Shown piece by piece: positions 7,932-17,170 of a DNA stretch of 64,000 nucleotides (position 1 is the stretch's first letter; every line of letters begins with the position of its first letter). The notes under the pieces are model-generated. The model searched no databases. It saw nothing but the letters and a program-made list of their open reading frames with translations, and was not told the origin of the DNA. Source of the stretch: Cocleimonas sp. (GTDB lineage Bacteria; Pseudomonadota; Gammaproteobacteria; Thiotrichales; Thiotrichaceae); the NCBI GenBank assembly GCA_021647365.1, contig JAKIUW010000016.1:1-64000 (forward strand), written 5' to 3'. The translations under genes were made by a program, and so were the position numbers.

Positions 7932-8681
7932 ATGCCATTAAAAAATAAATGGATTGTTATTACGCGTCCATCGCATCAAAGCGAAAACTTAAAACGTAAA
8001 TTAGAGTCGGTGGGTGCAAAACCTGTTTTATTTCCATTGATTGAAATTACCCCTCCGGCAGATTTGGGTTTGATTGAAAAGCAGTTGGAAACTTTGCAAG
8101 ATTACGATCTTGTTATATTTGTGAGCGCTAATGCGGTTACGCACTCATTTGAAAAAATATCCCCATCTATTTTGCAGAATGTAAAAGTGGCGACTACAGG
8201 AAAAAAGACGGCAGATGCTTTGGAGCAGCTGGGTATAAAAACAGATTTTTGCCCCAAAGAATTTTTTAACAGCGAAGCATTGCTCGCAATACATGAGTTT
8301 AGTGATTATTACGCAGGTAAAAAAATTGCCATAATTCGTGGAGAAGGCGGGCGAAATTTGTTGCGCGATGAACTTCAAAAGAAGGGTGCTAGCGTTGATT
8401 ATATCAATACTTACCAAAGAGTTTTTCCGCAAAAAGACTTAGATGTTTTAGAGCAACGTGCCAAACAGGGTGAGCTTGATGTTATTTTATTAACCAGTGG
8501 TACTAGCGTGGCTAAGTTCTTTGGCTTGGCGCAAGAAGTAAACTGGATCAATCAACTCACATTGATGCTAGGAAGCCCTAGAATGCAAAAGAAGATTCCA
8601 GGCAGCTTTCAAGGTAAACTACTGGTCGCGGAAGACCCTAGTGATGAAACACTCTATAAGAAACTAACAGAAATATTTTGA
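7932..8681 (+). CDS. hemD: Uroporphyrinogen-III synthase
   Basis: 249 residues. HemD closes and inverts ring D of hydroxymethylbilane. The family is poorly conserved, but the N-terminal WIVITRPSHQSENL, DLVIFVSANAV, a TTGKKTADAL segment, AIIRGEGGRNLL and LLTSGTSV are the usual landmarks of the two-lobed fold. It follows hemC by 27 bp and is followed by hemX by 18 bp, so it is in the same operon. Confidence 0.93.
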   Translation: MPLKNKWIVITRPSHQSENLKRKLESVGAKPVLFPLIEITPPADLGLIEKQLETLQDYDLVIFVSANAVTHSFEKISPSILQNVKVATTGKKTADALEQLGIKTDFCPKEFFNSEALLAIHEFSDYYAGKKIAIIRGEGGRNLLRDELQKKGASVDYINTYQRVFPQKDLDVLEQRAKQGELDVILLTSGTSVAKFFGLAQEVNWINQLTLMLGSPRMQKKIPGSFQGKLLVAEDPSDETLYKKLTEIF

Positions 8682-8699
8682 TAAGAAGCTGACTAAAAC

Positions 8700-9809
8700 A
8701 TGGAAGATGAGCAACAAAAATTATTACGCAGACTAAATCGTCGTACACGATTTACGCAGTTCCTTGCTTGGTTGGCTTTATTTTTCACCATGGTTGGTAT
8801 TGCTGCGGGCTATAAAAATTGGCTGAGAATTCACGATAAGGCAAAAGCAGGTGTGCAAGGCGTTGAAGAAATCAGAAAAGAATTATCAAGTTTTGCCAAG
8901 CAAGAAAGAGTCGCAGTTCTAGAAAAAGAAATAAACGATAATTTTAAAGATAATAAGGCGCATCTTGATAGCGCTATGCACGAATTGCGTAATATTCAAG
9001 ATAGTACTCAACACATTGCTGAAACGGTTTATACGCAAGTAGAAGCGCTCACAAAACAACAAGAAGCTATTGTTAAAATACAAACGCCGACCATTAAAGA
9101 TTGGTCATTGGGTGAGGTGCATTTTTTATTGCAAACGGCTGTGCAACGCTTTAATTTAAAGCAAGATCAAACAGGCGCTATTGCCGCATTCAAGTTGGCA
9201 GATAGTTTGTTGGTTGAGCGGGGTTCGCTAGAGTTTTTGCCTGTGCGCAAACAGATTAGTGAAGATATAGCGGCAGTGAATCAGTATGCGATTGCCGACA
9301 CGAGTGCGCTATCTCAAAAAATTGACAGTTTGTTAGAGCAATTAAAACCATTACCTAAGCCTGAAAAAGAGGAATCACCTGTTGAGGAATTAATCCCAAC
9401 AAGAATAGTAGAAAAAAGTGAAGGAGAAAATAACCGCAAAGGCTCTATCGTTGCTCGCATGACTGCTACCATTAATAAAGCGGTGGTCATTCGTAAAGAG
9501 AGCAAAACCCTGCAAGCAGAGATGGATATTGAAGCAAAGGAACGCTTGTATCAATTGTTGTCTTTGCGCCTAGAGACATTGCGAATGATGTTGTTGCAAG
9601 GGGATGATAAAAACTATCACCAGCAAGCCAAGCGCATTAAAGAGCTAACAAAAAGCTATTATCCAGAAGAAACGAATGGCAAGCTTCTCGATCAATTGGA
9701 TGACTTGGATGGGGCAAACCTTGCGCCAAAGCTCCCAGATGTTTCACGATCTCTTACTTTGCTTGAAGAGTTAATGACAAAAACCATGACCAAAAAGGAT
9801 TCGTCGTAA
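8700..9809 (+). CDS. hemX: HemX-like membrane protein
   Basis: 369 residues. A single transmembrane helix at about 18-38 follows a short basic cytoplasmic tail, and a long coiled-coil and helical periplasmic part follows, with a charged linker (PLPKPEKEESPVEE) near 220. This is the HemX family, once annotated as uroporphyrin-III methyltransferase but lacking methyltransferase motifs. Function is unproven and may be to organise haem enzymes. The stop overlaps the hemY start by one base (TAATG). Confidence 0.85.
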   Translation: MEDEQQKLLRRLNRRTRFTQFLAWLALFFTMVGIAAGYKNWLRIHDKAKAGVQGVEEIRKELSSFAKQERVAVLEKEINDNFKDNKAHLDSAMHELRNIQDSTQHIAETVYTQVEALTKQQEAIVKIQTPTIKDWSLGEVHFLLQTAVQRFNLKQDQTGAIAAFKLADSLLVERGSLEFLPVRKQISEDIAAVNQYAIADTSALSQKIDSLLEQLKPLPKPEKEESPVEELIPTRIVEKSEGENNRKGSIVARMTATINKAVVIRKESKTLQAEMDIEAKERLYQLLSLRLETLRMMLLQGDDKNYHQQAKRIKELTKSYYPEETNGKLLDQLDDLDGANLAPKLPDVSRSLTLLEELMTKTMTKKDSS

Positions 9810-11101
9810 TGCGTTACATTCTAATATTTTTAGCCATTGTTGCCGCATTCTGGTTGGGTATTTATGCGGTTGATCATTCCTCAGATATTGTAATCAAATA
9901 TCAATGGAATGAGAATCCAATGAGCGTCACCCTGACCAGTACAACCTTGTTGATTGCTGGTCTTTTGGGCTTGATTGGTTTGTATATTTTCTTTAGTTTG
10001 ATAAAGTTTTTCTTTGGGTTACGTAAGCGTTTAAAGAATAGAAAGATAGCAAAACTAACCACCAAAGCGAGCCAAGATCTAACTAATGGTTTGGTGCAAT
10101 TCTCAGAAGGGCATTGGGAGCAATCAGAAAAAATATTACTCAGCAATGTTAAATACTCTGAAACACCGTCACTGAATTACTTGGTTGCTGCGCGTTCTGC
10201 ACATATGCAAGAAGCTTTTGAAAGGCGTGACGCTTATCTGAAAGCCGCAAGCGAGCAGGGTGGTGATGTGCAAACGGCAGTATCTGTCTCTCAAGCTGAG
10301 ATGCAATTTGCAGGTGACCAATTAGAGCAAGCTCGCGCGACATTGGTTCGCTTGTTAGAAGGTGCTCCAAAACATCCTTACGCAATCAAACTACTGGCGC
10401 GAGTTTATTACAAGCAAGAAGATTGGAAGAACTTGTTTTCATTACTGCCTGATTTAAACAAACAAGGCTTGATTAAACCGGAAGATCGTGAAAAATATGA
10501 AGCAACGGCTTTAAAGGGAATCTTCCTTACATTGGCTCAAAATAATGACAAGCAACAACTTCAAGCGTTGTGGAAGCGCTTGCCTGCGGACATTAAAGAG
10601 AAACCTCAGGCAGTTCTTTTGTACTGTCGAGCATTAAGTGATGCAGGTGATACCAATACAAGTGATAAGTTGTTAGTGGCATCGCTTAATAAAAATTGGG
10701 ATGAACAACTCATTGAGCGCTACGGAAAAATAGAACATCAGGCGTTAGGATCGGCTATTAAGACAGGTGAAAAGTGGTTGCTTGAGCATGAAAAAAGCCC
10801 AATGCTTTTATTAACACTGGCTCGTTTGCACCGTAAATATCAGCTTTGGGGCAAGAGTAAGTCTTATTATAATGCTAGTTTAAACTTTTCGCCGTCGGCA
10901 GAAGCTTACCTAGAGTTTGCTGAAATGCTTGAAGAACTTGGCGAACATGAAAATGCTCAAGTTTGTTACAAACAAGGATTGAACTACAGTATCCATCGTA
11001 AAGGTGTAATGCTTAATCTTAAGTCGACAAGAGCCGAGCCTGCGTTAGCCGTTGTACCTGCTCGTAGAAAAGGTGATGAACATTTTGTTGGGAATATATA
11101 A
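9809..11101 (+). CDS. hemY: HemY-like TPR membrane protein
   Basis: 430 residues. Two N-terminal membrane helices (about 3-20 and 42-66) are followed by TPR-like helical repeats to the C-terminus, e.g. around LARVYYKQEDW and LARLHRKYQLWGKS. This is the proteobacterial HemY of the hemCDXY operon. It is not the protoporphyrinogen oxidase of Bacillus that carries the same name. It is proposed to link haem-synthesis enzymes at the inner membrane. It ends the operon, with a G-run repeat 36 bp later. Confidence 0.9.
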   Translation: MRYILIFLAIVAAFWLGIYAVDHSSDIVIKYQWNENPMSVTLTSTTLLIAGLLGLIGLYIFFSLIKFFFGLRKRLKNRKIAKLTTKASQDLTNGLVQFSEGHWEQSEKILLSNVKYSETPSLNYLVAARSAHMQEAFERRDAYLKAASEQGGDVQTAVSVSQAEMQFAGDQLEQARATLVRLLEGAPKHPYAIKLLARVYYKQEDWKNLFSLLPDLNKQGLIKPEDREKYEATALKGIFLTLAQNNDKQQLQALWKRLPADIKEKPQAVLLYCRALSDAGDTNTSDKLLVASLNKNWDEQLIERYGKIEHQALGSAIKTGEKWLLEHEKSPMLLLTLARLHRKYQLWGKSKSYYNASLNFSPSAEAYLEFAEMLEELGEHENAQVCYKQGLNYSIHRKGVMLNLKSTRAEPALAVVPARRKGDEHFVGNI

Positions 11102-11136
11102 AGTTCTAGTAATCGTTAAAAAAATAGACGAGCTAT

Positions 11137-11162
11137 CATGTAAAACTAGGGGGGTGTGCTTT
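11137..11162 (+). repeat. G-run repeat, CTAG type
   Basis: A single copy (ATGTAAAA, CTAG, 6-G run, TGTGCTTT) between converging hemY and the DUF3501 gene. The preceding CGAGCTATCAT is also found before the copy at 56075, so the repeat unit sometimes extends further upstream. Confidence 0.85.
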
Positions 11163-11183
11163 AAAAATGGTTGCTGTCTGAGA

Positions 11184-11771
11184 TTACTTTAGATCGCCAA
11201 CCAACGCTATATGATAGTTTTCAGGCACAGGAGATACAGCATGCGTGTAGTTATCATGATCAATGCCCATATAGATTGGCGACCCCTTCTTTGCTGCTTC
11301 TACCATCGAGTTGTCTAATTCAAAACGCATAAAGTGAACGGCTGAGGTTTTCTCTTCTGTTTCGCGTTCTAAGTCTTCATTGCTAATCGCATATACTTTA
11401 TTAAAACCTTCAACTTGCATCCAAGTTTGGCGATCAATACCGATGAGGTTTGCGAGCGCTTCTATACGTTCGTCCACATCAACGTATTCGAGCATCATTG
11501 TGCCTTTCCAATTTGTTCCATCTGGAATCAATGGATTATAAGTATCTAATTCTTCTTGAATGCCTTCAGCATCAAATATTTTTTCTGCACGCAGCATCTC
11601 TTGTATTTGATATTTGATGGTAGTCGGGTCTTCAAAATACATTGTTACATTTGGACCAATGGCTAGGTTACGGTTTTTTTTGTGCGCCATAACTTCGGAG
11701 CGCATGTCGCTACGCATTTCTTGATATTTCTCTAGAGAAAAAAGGTCGTCTCTTGTTAGTTGTTGTGCCAT
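11184..11771 (-). CDS. DUF3501 family protein
   Basis: 195 residues, soluble, no cysteine pairs. The segments RDDLFSLEKY, RRNLAIGPNVTMYFEDPTTIKYQIQEML-type residues (about 33-62) and VDVDERI are those of DUF3501. In many proteobacteria this family sits with a CCG-domain Fe-S protein and a rubrerythrin, as it does here, 21 bp behind the Fe-S gene. No biochemical function is known to me. A role in peroxide or oxygen protection alongside its two partners is inference from the conserved neighbourhood. Confidence 0.8.
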   Translation of the reverse strand: MAQQLTRDDLFSLEKYQEMRSDMRSEVMAHKKNRNLAIGPNVTMYFEDPTTIKYQIQEMLRAEKIFDAEGIQEELDTYNPLIPDGTNWKGTMMLEYVDVDERIEALANLIGIDRQTWMQVEGFNKVYAISNEDLERETEEKTSAVHFMRFELDNSMVEAAKKGSPIYMGIDHDNYTHAVSPVPENYHIALVGDLK

Positions 11772-11792
11772 TATTTTTATCCTCTCCTGCCG

Positions 11793-13157
11793 TTATAAGC
11801 CGTAAGCCATGCGTAATAATGTGAGTGGGTGATGAGGCTTGGTGTCACTCTCCCCCTTTTCTTTTAAACCGTTACCAATTTGATGTCCTGCCATCGGGCA
11901 GTCACTACTGTAATAATTTGATTCTGCCTTTTGTACTTTTGTTACTACAGGGCGGCAAATTTTCATTGATATTTCGTGGTATTCCGCTTTCACTGCGTAA
12001 GTGCCATCATGCCCAGAACAACGATCTATTGTTTCGATAGAGGTATCTTGAATTAGCTGAAGCAAGTCTCTGGTTTTAAGTCCCATATTTTGAACGCGCA
12101 AATGACAAGCGGCATGGTAAGCAATTTTGCCAAGTGATTCTTTGAAGTTAGTATTCAATAAATCTTTTTTGTGGCGCAGCATTAAATACTCAAACGGATC
12201 AAAGATGTGTTCTTTAACCTTTTGCACATCCGCTTCATCGGGGAACATCAAAGGTAGCTCTTGCTTAAACATCAACACACAAGAGGGTACTGGCGCGATT
12301 ATATCCCAGCCTGCATCAATCATTTTTACCATTTCAGGAATATTTACATTCTTGGCGTGTTCGACGGCTTTTAAGTCGCCTAGCTCTAATTTTGGCATCC
12401 CACAACAAACTTCTTTATCGACTAAAGTGACGGGAATTTCATTGTGAGTTAATACCTTGCCTAGGTCTTCGAGCAAATGTGGCTCATTGCGATTGCCATA
12501 ACAAGTGGCGAATATGGCAACCTTGCCCGTTGTTCTGCCTGCTGGATTTGCTTCGTTGTATCGTTCGGCGCTTTCTGAAAAGTCTCTAGCAATAATCTTA
12601 CGTCCCGTAGTGCTGTGGTATTCGGGTAGCACGGCATCAGGGTGAATACCTAAAACGCTTTTAAGTGCCTTGCGCGCCAAACCATTTTTATTACTAGCAT
12701 TTACAATACTCGATACAACAGGAATACCAGCGAGATTGCCGACGGTGTCGGTTGCGGATAAAATTTTGTCACGTGTTTTTACATCACCTTTTTTAAGCTT
12801 GATGGCTTTTGCACGTAACATTAAATGAGGGAAATCGACATTCCATTCGTGCGGTGGCGTGTACGGACATTTTGTCATGTAGCACAGGTCGCACAAGTAG
12901 CATTGATCGACGACTTTCATAAAGTCTTTTTTATCAACACCATCGACTTCAAAGGTATCTGATTCATCAACCAGATCAAACAAGGTGGGAAAAGAATTAC
13001 ATAGGCTTACACAACGGCGACAACCGTGACAAATATCGTAAACACGCTCTAGTTCTTTGTTAAGCGAATCTTCGTTATAAAAATCAGGATTTTTCCAATC
13101 AAGGGGATGCCTTGTGGGTGCTTCTAAATTGCCTTCGCGTGCTGCCATTTTTCCCAA
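11793..13157 (-). CDS. Fe-S / CCG-domain oxidoreductase subunit (GlpC/HdrD-like)
   Basis: 454 residues. Two ferredoxin-like clusters are seen near the N-terminus: CHGCRRCVSLC with a distal C/P, and CYLCDLCYMTKCPYTPP. Two CCG-type cysteine motifs lie in the second half: CCGMPKLELGD and a YHAACHLRVQ / DRCSGHDGTY region. This is the arrangement of GlpC, LldE/LutA and HdrD-type proteins that pass electrons to a membrane quinone or thiol partner. No flavoprotein dehydrogenase is beside it, so the substrate is unknown. It is the middle gene of the rubrerythrin / Fe-S / DUF3501 set. Confidence 0.85.
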   Translation of the reverse strand: MGKMAAREGNLEAPTRHPLDWKNPDFYNEDSLNKELERVYDICHGCRRCVSLCNSFPTLFDLVDESDTFEVDGVDKKDFMKVVDQCYLCDLCYMTKCPYTPPHEWNVDFPHLMLRAKAIKLKKGDVKTRDKILSATDTVGNLAGIPVVSSIVNASNKNGLARKALKSVLGIHPDAVLPEYHSTTGRKIIARDFSESAERYNEANPAGRTTGKVAIFATCYGNRNEPHLLEDLGKVLTHNEIPVTLVDKEVCCGMPKLELGDLKAVEHAKNVNIPEMVKMIDAGWDIIAPVPSCVLMFKQELPLMFPDEADVQKVKEHIFDPFEYLMLRHKKDLLNTNFKESLGKIAYHAACHLRVQNMGLKTRDLLQLIQDTSIETIDRCSGHDGTYAVKAEYHEISMKICRPVVTKVQKAESNYYSSDCPMAGHQIGNGLKEKGESDTKPHHPLTLLRMAYGL

Positions 13158-13173
13158 CCTTTAATAAATTTGT

Positions 13174-13200
13174 TCCCTTCTTCTAAAAAAGAAGAAGGGA
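13174..13200 (-). terminator. Hairpin between rubrerythrin and the Fe-S gene
   Basis: TCCCTTCTTC (13174-13183) and GAAGAAGGGA (13191-13200) form a perfect 10-bp stem with a 7-base loop, 23 bp past the rubrerythrin stop. There is no clear U-tract on minus, so it may be an attenuator or mRNA-stability hairpin that lets rubrerythrin be made in excess of the downstream genes. Confidence 0.5.
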
Positions 13201-13222
13201 AGATAGACTTAATCAGAATTGA

Positions 13223-13642
13223 TTAGCTATCTAGGTTATCTAACGCTTTTTGAAAACGGTTTGCGTGTGAACGCTCCGCTTTGCCTAAAGTCTCAAACCA
13301 ATCCGCAATCTCATCAAATCCTTCTTCACGAGCTGCTTTTGTCATGCCAGGGTACATATCTGTGTACTCGTGGGTTTCACCGGCGATAGCAGATTTTAAG
13401 TTATCACCTGTTGCACCAATAGGTAAACCTGTTGCTGGATCACCGGTTTCTTCTAAATACTCTAAGTGTCCATGTGCATGGCCAGTTTCGCCTTCTGCGG
13501 TTGAACGGAATACGCTTGCTACATCGTTGTATCCTTCTACATCAGCTTTTGCTGCAAAGTATAAGTAACGACGATTTGCTTGAGACTCACCTGCAAATGC
13601 ATCCTTTAAGTTTTGCTCAGTTTTGCTTCCTGCGAGAGACAT
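13223..13642 (-). CDS. Rubrerythrin (diiron domain only)
   Basis: 139 residues of ferritin-like four-helix bundle. Diiron ligands are recognisable: E in FAGESQANRRY, E-G-E-T-G-H, E in AGETHEY, and E-R-S-H in KAERSHANRF. The C-terminal rubredoxin FeS4 domain of classical rubrerythrins is absent, so this is the short, sulerythrin-like form and must take electrons from a separate carrier, perhaps the adjacent Fe-S protein. The likely role is reduction of hydrogen peroxide in the cytoplasm. It leads the three-gene minus-strand group. Confidence 0.92.
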   Translation of the reverse strand: MSLAGSKTEQNLKDAFAGESQANRRYLYFAAKADVEGYNDVASVFRSTAEGETGHAHGHLEYLEETGDPATGLPIGATGDNLKSAIAGETHEYTDMYPGMTKAAREEGFDEIADWFETLGKAERSHANRFQKALDNLDS

Positions 13643-14120
13643 ATTTTTTCTCCATCTGGTTATTGTTAATAAATATTATATTTTTTGTATAAACCCCTTT
13701 AAGTAAAAATACTACGGGGACTATGAATATAGGAGGGAAGTAATGATAGGTCTAATTAAATAAATAGAATGTATCAATCTAAAAAAGCGATTAATGAATC
13801 TATGTTGTGAAATTAGATACTCTGCTCAAGGTCAAGAAAATTACCGCGATTTATATAGGCATTGCCCAACACCTCAGGCGCTTTAAATATTTTCCTTTTT
13901 TACGTACAACCACGTTTTTCTCTTATGAGAAAATGATATAAATTATTTATAGATATTATTTCATTTGTTCTTGAGAGGTAACATACAAGAGGGGTGTGCA
14001 TCGCAATCATAAGAAAGTTTGGCGAGAGCAATAGCAACCACGCTTTTTTTTGTGTAATCTATGCGAAATTCTGGAACCTTTCCATGTAAAGGTCTCAGGC
14101 TATCAGAGGTCTTAATTAAT
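13643..14120. other. 478-bp intergenic region, divergent promoters
   Basis: This gap separates divergent rubrerythrin and pyrH. It is AT-rich around 13920-13975 and should hold promoters for both. Close to pyrH, ACCTTT-CCATGT-AAAGGT at about 14079-14096 makes a small hairpin in the leader. At 13985-14000 a GAGGGGTGTGC match to the 3' half of the G-run repeat is too short to call. No tRNA or extra coding region was seen. rpsB and tsf, which normally precede pyrH, are not here. Confidence 0.5.
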
Positions 14121-14843
14121 ATGTCTACAAACTATAAAAGAATATTACTCAAACTGAGTGGCGAAGCCTTGATGGGCAAGCAAGACTTTGGGATTGATTC
14201 AGAAGTCTTGACAAAAACAGCAGCTGAGGTTGTTAATCAGTTAAATGCAGGCACAGAAATTGGCTTGGTTATTGGTGGCGGTAATATATTTCGCGGAGCA
14301 GGTTTAGCGCAAGGCGGGATTGATCGCGTTAGTGCCGACCAAATGGGGATGTTGGCAACGGTAATGAATGCACTTGCGATGCAGGATGCAATTAAGAAAC
14401 AAGGCAAGAAATGTCGCGTTATGTCAGCCTTAAAAATTGACCAGTTAGGAGAAGAGTTTTCTGCACTTCGTGCCCGAGAATATTTATCTCAAGGCGAGGT
14501 TGTTATCTTTGCTGCAGGCACAGGTAATCCTTATTTCACAACGGATACAGCTGCGAGCTTACGCTCTATCGAGATTGAGGCAGATTTAATATTGAAAGCC
14601 ACTATGGTTGATGGTGTTTATGATTCTGACCCTAAAAAGAACCCTGATGCCGTACGTTATGAAACCTTGGGCTTTAACGAAGCTATTGCAAAAGAACTAG
14701 GTGTAATGGATTTAACAGCAATGGTATTATGTCGTGAGAATAATATGCCTTTGTGTGTATTTGATATGTTTGAAGCAGGTGCATTAGCAAAGATTGTAGG
14801 CGGTGATAAATCAACAGGAACGATTGTTGAAGTAAAAGCTTAA
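14121..14843 (+). CDS. pyrH: UMP kinase
   Basis: 240 residues from MSTNYKRILLKLSGEAL, the family start; a longer frame from 14061 adds unrelated residues. Amino-acid-kinase fold motifs: LKLSGEALMG, VIGGGNIFRG, GTGNPYFTTDTAA and ATMVDGVYDSDPK. It phosphorylates UMP to UDP and is a hexamer regulated by GTP and UTP in this group. Normal partners rpsB and tsf are missing upstream, but frr follows as usual, with a G-run repeat placed between the two. Confidence 0.97.
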   Translation: MSTNYKRILLKLSGEALMGKQDFGIDSEVLTKTAAEVVNQLNAGTEIGLVIGGGNIFRGAGLAQGGIDRVSADQMGMLATVMNALAMQDAIKKQGKKCRVMSALKIDQLGEEFSALRAREYLSQGEVVIFAAGTGNPYFTTDTAASLRSIEIEADLILKATMVDGVYDSDPKKNPDAVRYETLGFNEAIAKELGVMDLTAMVLCRENNMPLCVFDMFEAGALAKIVGGDKSTGTIVEVKA

Positions 14844-14847
14844 GTGT

Positions 14848-14873
14848 CATGTAAAAGTGGGGGGGTGTGCTTT
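14848..14873 (+). repeat. G-run repeat, AGTG type, inside the pyrH-frr unit
   Basis: A single copy (ATGTAAAA, AGTG, 7-G run, TGTGCTTT) 4 bp past the pyrH stop. pyrH and frr are usually co-transcribed, so this copy is likely transcribed within an operon. Confidence 0.85.
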
Positions 14874-15000
14874 CAGTCGATAGACTTAAAGATATTTCTA
14901 ATTGCGAAAAAGATTAAACTTTTTTGCACGAGAAACACACATAATCCTAATATAGTTGTAATTATAGAAAGTTAAGTTCTAAAGAGAAGGTGGAACACAG

Positions 15001-15558
15001 ATGATAAATGAAATAAAGAAAGATGCAGGTATCCGTATGGATAAAAGTATCGAATCACTCAAGACTGAATTAGCAAAGGTACGCACGGGTCGTGCACACC
15101 CTAGTTTGCTAGAGCATATCACTGTGGATTATTACGGTGCACAAACGCCACTCAGTCAAGTAGCTAGTATCGGTGTTGAAGATGCGAGAACATTAACTGT
15201 AACGCCGTGGGAAGCACCTTTAGTTCAAGCCATCGAAAAAGCTATTATGAATTCTGACTTGGGATTGAATCCAAACTCGGCAGGCACCGTGATTCGTATT
15301 CCGATGCCACAGCTTACCGAAGAGCGTCGCCGTGACTTGGTTAAAGTCGTAAAGCATGAAGGTGAGAATTGTAAAATAGCCATTCGTAATATTCGTCGTG
15401 ATGCAAACTCAGATTTTAAATCTTTAGAAAAAGAGAAGGAAATTTCTGAAGATGATGAACGTAATGCACAAGAAGCAATTCAAAAACTAACAGATGAGCA
15501 TGTGAAGACTATTGATGAGCTTATCGTGCTTAAAGAAGCGGACTTGATGAAGGTTTAA
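15001..15558 (+). CDS. frr: Ribosome recycling factor
   Basis: 185 residues, the standard length. Motifs: KTELAKVRTGRAHPSLLEH in the N-terminal helix, VDYYGAQTPLSQVA, IRIPMPQLTEERRRDLVK and RNIRRDAN. With EF-G it splits the post-termination ribosome. A strong SD (AAGAGAAGGTGG) precedes the ATG. It follows pyrH and leads into uppS as in many gammaproteobacteria. Confidence 0.98.
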   Translation: MINEIKKDAGIRMDKSIESLKTELAKVRTGRAHPSLLEHITVDYYGAQTPLSQVASIGVEDARTLTVTPWEAPLVQAIEKAIMNSDLGLNPNSAGTVIRIPMPQLTEERRRDLVKVVKHEGENCKIAIRNIRRDANSDFKSLEKEKEISEDDERNAQEAIQKLTDEHVKTIDELIVLKEADLMKV

Positions 15559-15592
15559 AGTTTCTAGGTAAATAATAGAAATTTTCCTGACT

Positions 15593-16342
15593 ATGGATAC
15601 AGAACAAAACATTCCACGCCACATTGCCATTGTACTGGACGGCAATGGTCGTTGGGCTAGAGCAAAACGTCGACCTCGTTTTATGGGGCATAAAAAAGGT
15701 GTTGAAGCTGTTCGTGAAATTGTAAAAGCGTGTGGAGCCTTAAATGTTGAATGTTTAACGCTCTTTGCTTTTAGTAGCGAAAATTGGAAACGCCCCGAAG
15801 AAGAAATAAAAAATCTAATGGGTTTGTTTATGTTGGCGTTAGATCGCGAAGCAAAGTCCATGGCGCGCAATAATGTCAAACTCCAAATTATTGGGGATCT
15901 CAGTTTTTTCTCCGAAAAGCTCCAAGTGAAAATCAAGCAAGTAGAAGAACTTACAGCGCATTGTGATGGGTTACGGCTTATTATTGCTGCTAATTATGGT
16001 GGGCGTTGGGATATTACACAGGCGGCTAAATTGCTAGCAAAAAAAGTGGCATCAGGTGAAATGGATGCTGATCTGATCAATGAAGATGACATTTCATCCC
16101 AATTAACAACCGCTGGTTTACCTGACCCTGATTTGTTTATTCGAACGGGTGGAGACAAGCGGATTAGCAATTTTTTAATTTGGCAGATGGCGTATGCTGA
16201 ACTGTATTTCACTGACGTTCTATGGCCAGACTTTGATCAAAATGAATTACATAAAGCGATTGCGGACTATTCTTCACGCCAACGTCGTTTTGGTAAAACA
16301 AGCGAACAGGTCATAGCGGACGAAGTCGCGTCATCTAAATAG
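15593..16342 (+). CDS. uppS: Undecaprenyl diphosphate synthase (cis-prenyltransferase)
   Basis: 249 residues. The catalytic loop reads IAIVLDGNGRWARAK (D in DGNGRWA), with FAFSSENWKRP and the C-terminal PDLFIRTGGDKRISNFLIWQ. It condenses isopentenyl units onto farnesyl diphosphate to make the C55 carrier lipid for peptidoglycan and O-antigen. The usual M before DGNGRWA is L here, a mild change. It is 34 bp after frr and 9 bp before cdsA. Confidence 0.97.
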   Translation: MDTEQNIPRHIAIVLDGNGRWARAKRRPRFMGHKKGVEAVREIVKACGALNVECLTLFAFSSENWKRPEEEIKNLMGLFMLALDREAKSMARNNVKLQIIGDLSFFSEKLQVKIKQVEELTAHCDGLRLIIAANYGGRWDITQAAKLLAKKVASGEMDADLINEDDISSQLTTAGLPDPDLFIRTGGDKRISNFLIWQMAYAELYFTDVLWPDFDQNELHKAIADYSSRQRRFGKTSEQVIADEVASSK

Positions 16343-16351
16343 GGAATTATA

Positions 16352-17170
16352 ATGGATTCAGCTCTCAAACAGCGTGTCATTACAGGCGTATTGCTCATTG
16401 TTGCCGTATTATTGGGTGTACTGTTGTTGCCGAATACTGCCTTTGCAGTGGCTGCTTTAATTGTTTTTGTCAGTATCGGTGGCTGGGAGTGGGGCAAGTT
16501 AGTTTCTTTTGATGGTTTTAGTCGCGGACTGTTTGTAGTTGCTTTATTAGGCACAGCGCTTACGGCTTATATGGTAAATGATTTACGTTGGGCTTTTATC
16601 GTTGCAGGTGTTGTTTGGTGGGTGGCTGTTCTAGTCTTGCTGGCAATTTATGAGCAAGGTTCGTATTTTTATAAAAATTATCCGTGGTTATTACGCCTTA
16701 CGGCATTCTTGGTGCTTGTTCCTGCATGGATTGCTTTAATCACTTTGCATCAGCATTACCCTTCGCTTGTTTTGTATTTGATATTTTTAGTCGCTATAAC
16801 CGATAGTGGTGCGTACTTTACGGGCAAAGCTTTTGGTAAAAATAAGTTAGCGCCTGAATTAAGCCCTGGGAAAACACGAGAAGGTATGTTTGGTGGCGTG
16901 GCGGGTGCAGTTATTTGGTCTATATTGGGTGCTTGGTTCTTTGGATTGCCGTCGACGGATTTTATCTACTTTGTTTTATTGTCTCTAGTGGTTGCATTTA
17001 TATCGGTTGCAGGAGATTTATTTGAAAGCTTAATTAAGCGAGAAGCGGGGCAGAAAGATTCTGGTAATATTTTGCCAGGGCATGGCGGAATTTTAGATCG
17101 TGTTGATGGATTGATTGCCACACTGCCTTTATTCACCTTAGGCATTTTCTGGGGTGCTATGCCCATATGA
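16352..17170 (+). CDS. cdsA: Phosphatidate cytidylyltransferase
   Basis: 272 residues, polytopic inner-membrane enzyme with about eight hydrophobic segments. The C-terminal signature is split as DSGAYFTGKAFGKNK, SPGKTREGMFGG and KDSGNILPGHGGILDRVDG. It makes CDP-diacylglycerol from phosphatidic acid and CTP. Its stop overlaps the dxr start (ATGA, 4 bp). Confidence 0.97.
   Translation: MDSALKQRVITGVLLIVAVLLGVLLLPNTAFAVAALIVFVSIGGWEWGKLVSFDGFSRGLFVVALLGTALTAYMVNDLRWAFIVAGVVWWVAVLVLLAIYEQGSYFYKNYPWLLRLTAFLVLVPAWIALITLHQHYPSLVLYLIFLVAITDSGAYFTGKAFGKNKLAPELSPGKTREGMFGGVAGAVIWSILGAWFFGLPSTDFIYFVLLSLVVAFISVAGDLFESLIKREAGQKDSGNILPGHGGILDRVDGLIATLPLFTLGIFWGAMPI

Noticed and set aside
13983..14001. 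GAGGGGTGTGC match to the G-run repeat
   Set aside because: Only the 3' half matches and the run is four G; too short to separate from chance.
13643..14120. tRNA or small RNA gene in the pyrH upstream gap
   Set aside because: No cloverleaf or T-loop signature was found; only short hairpins.
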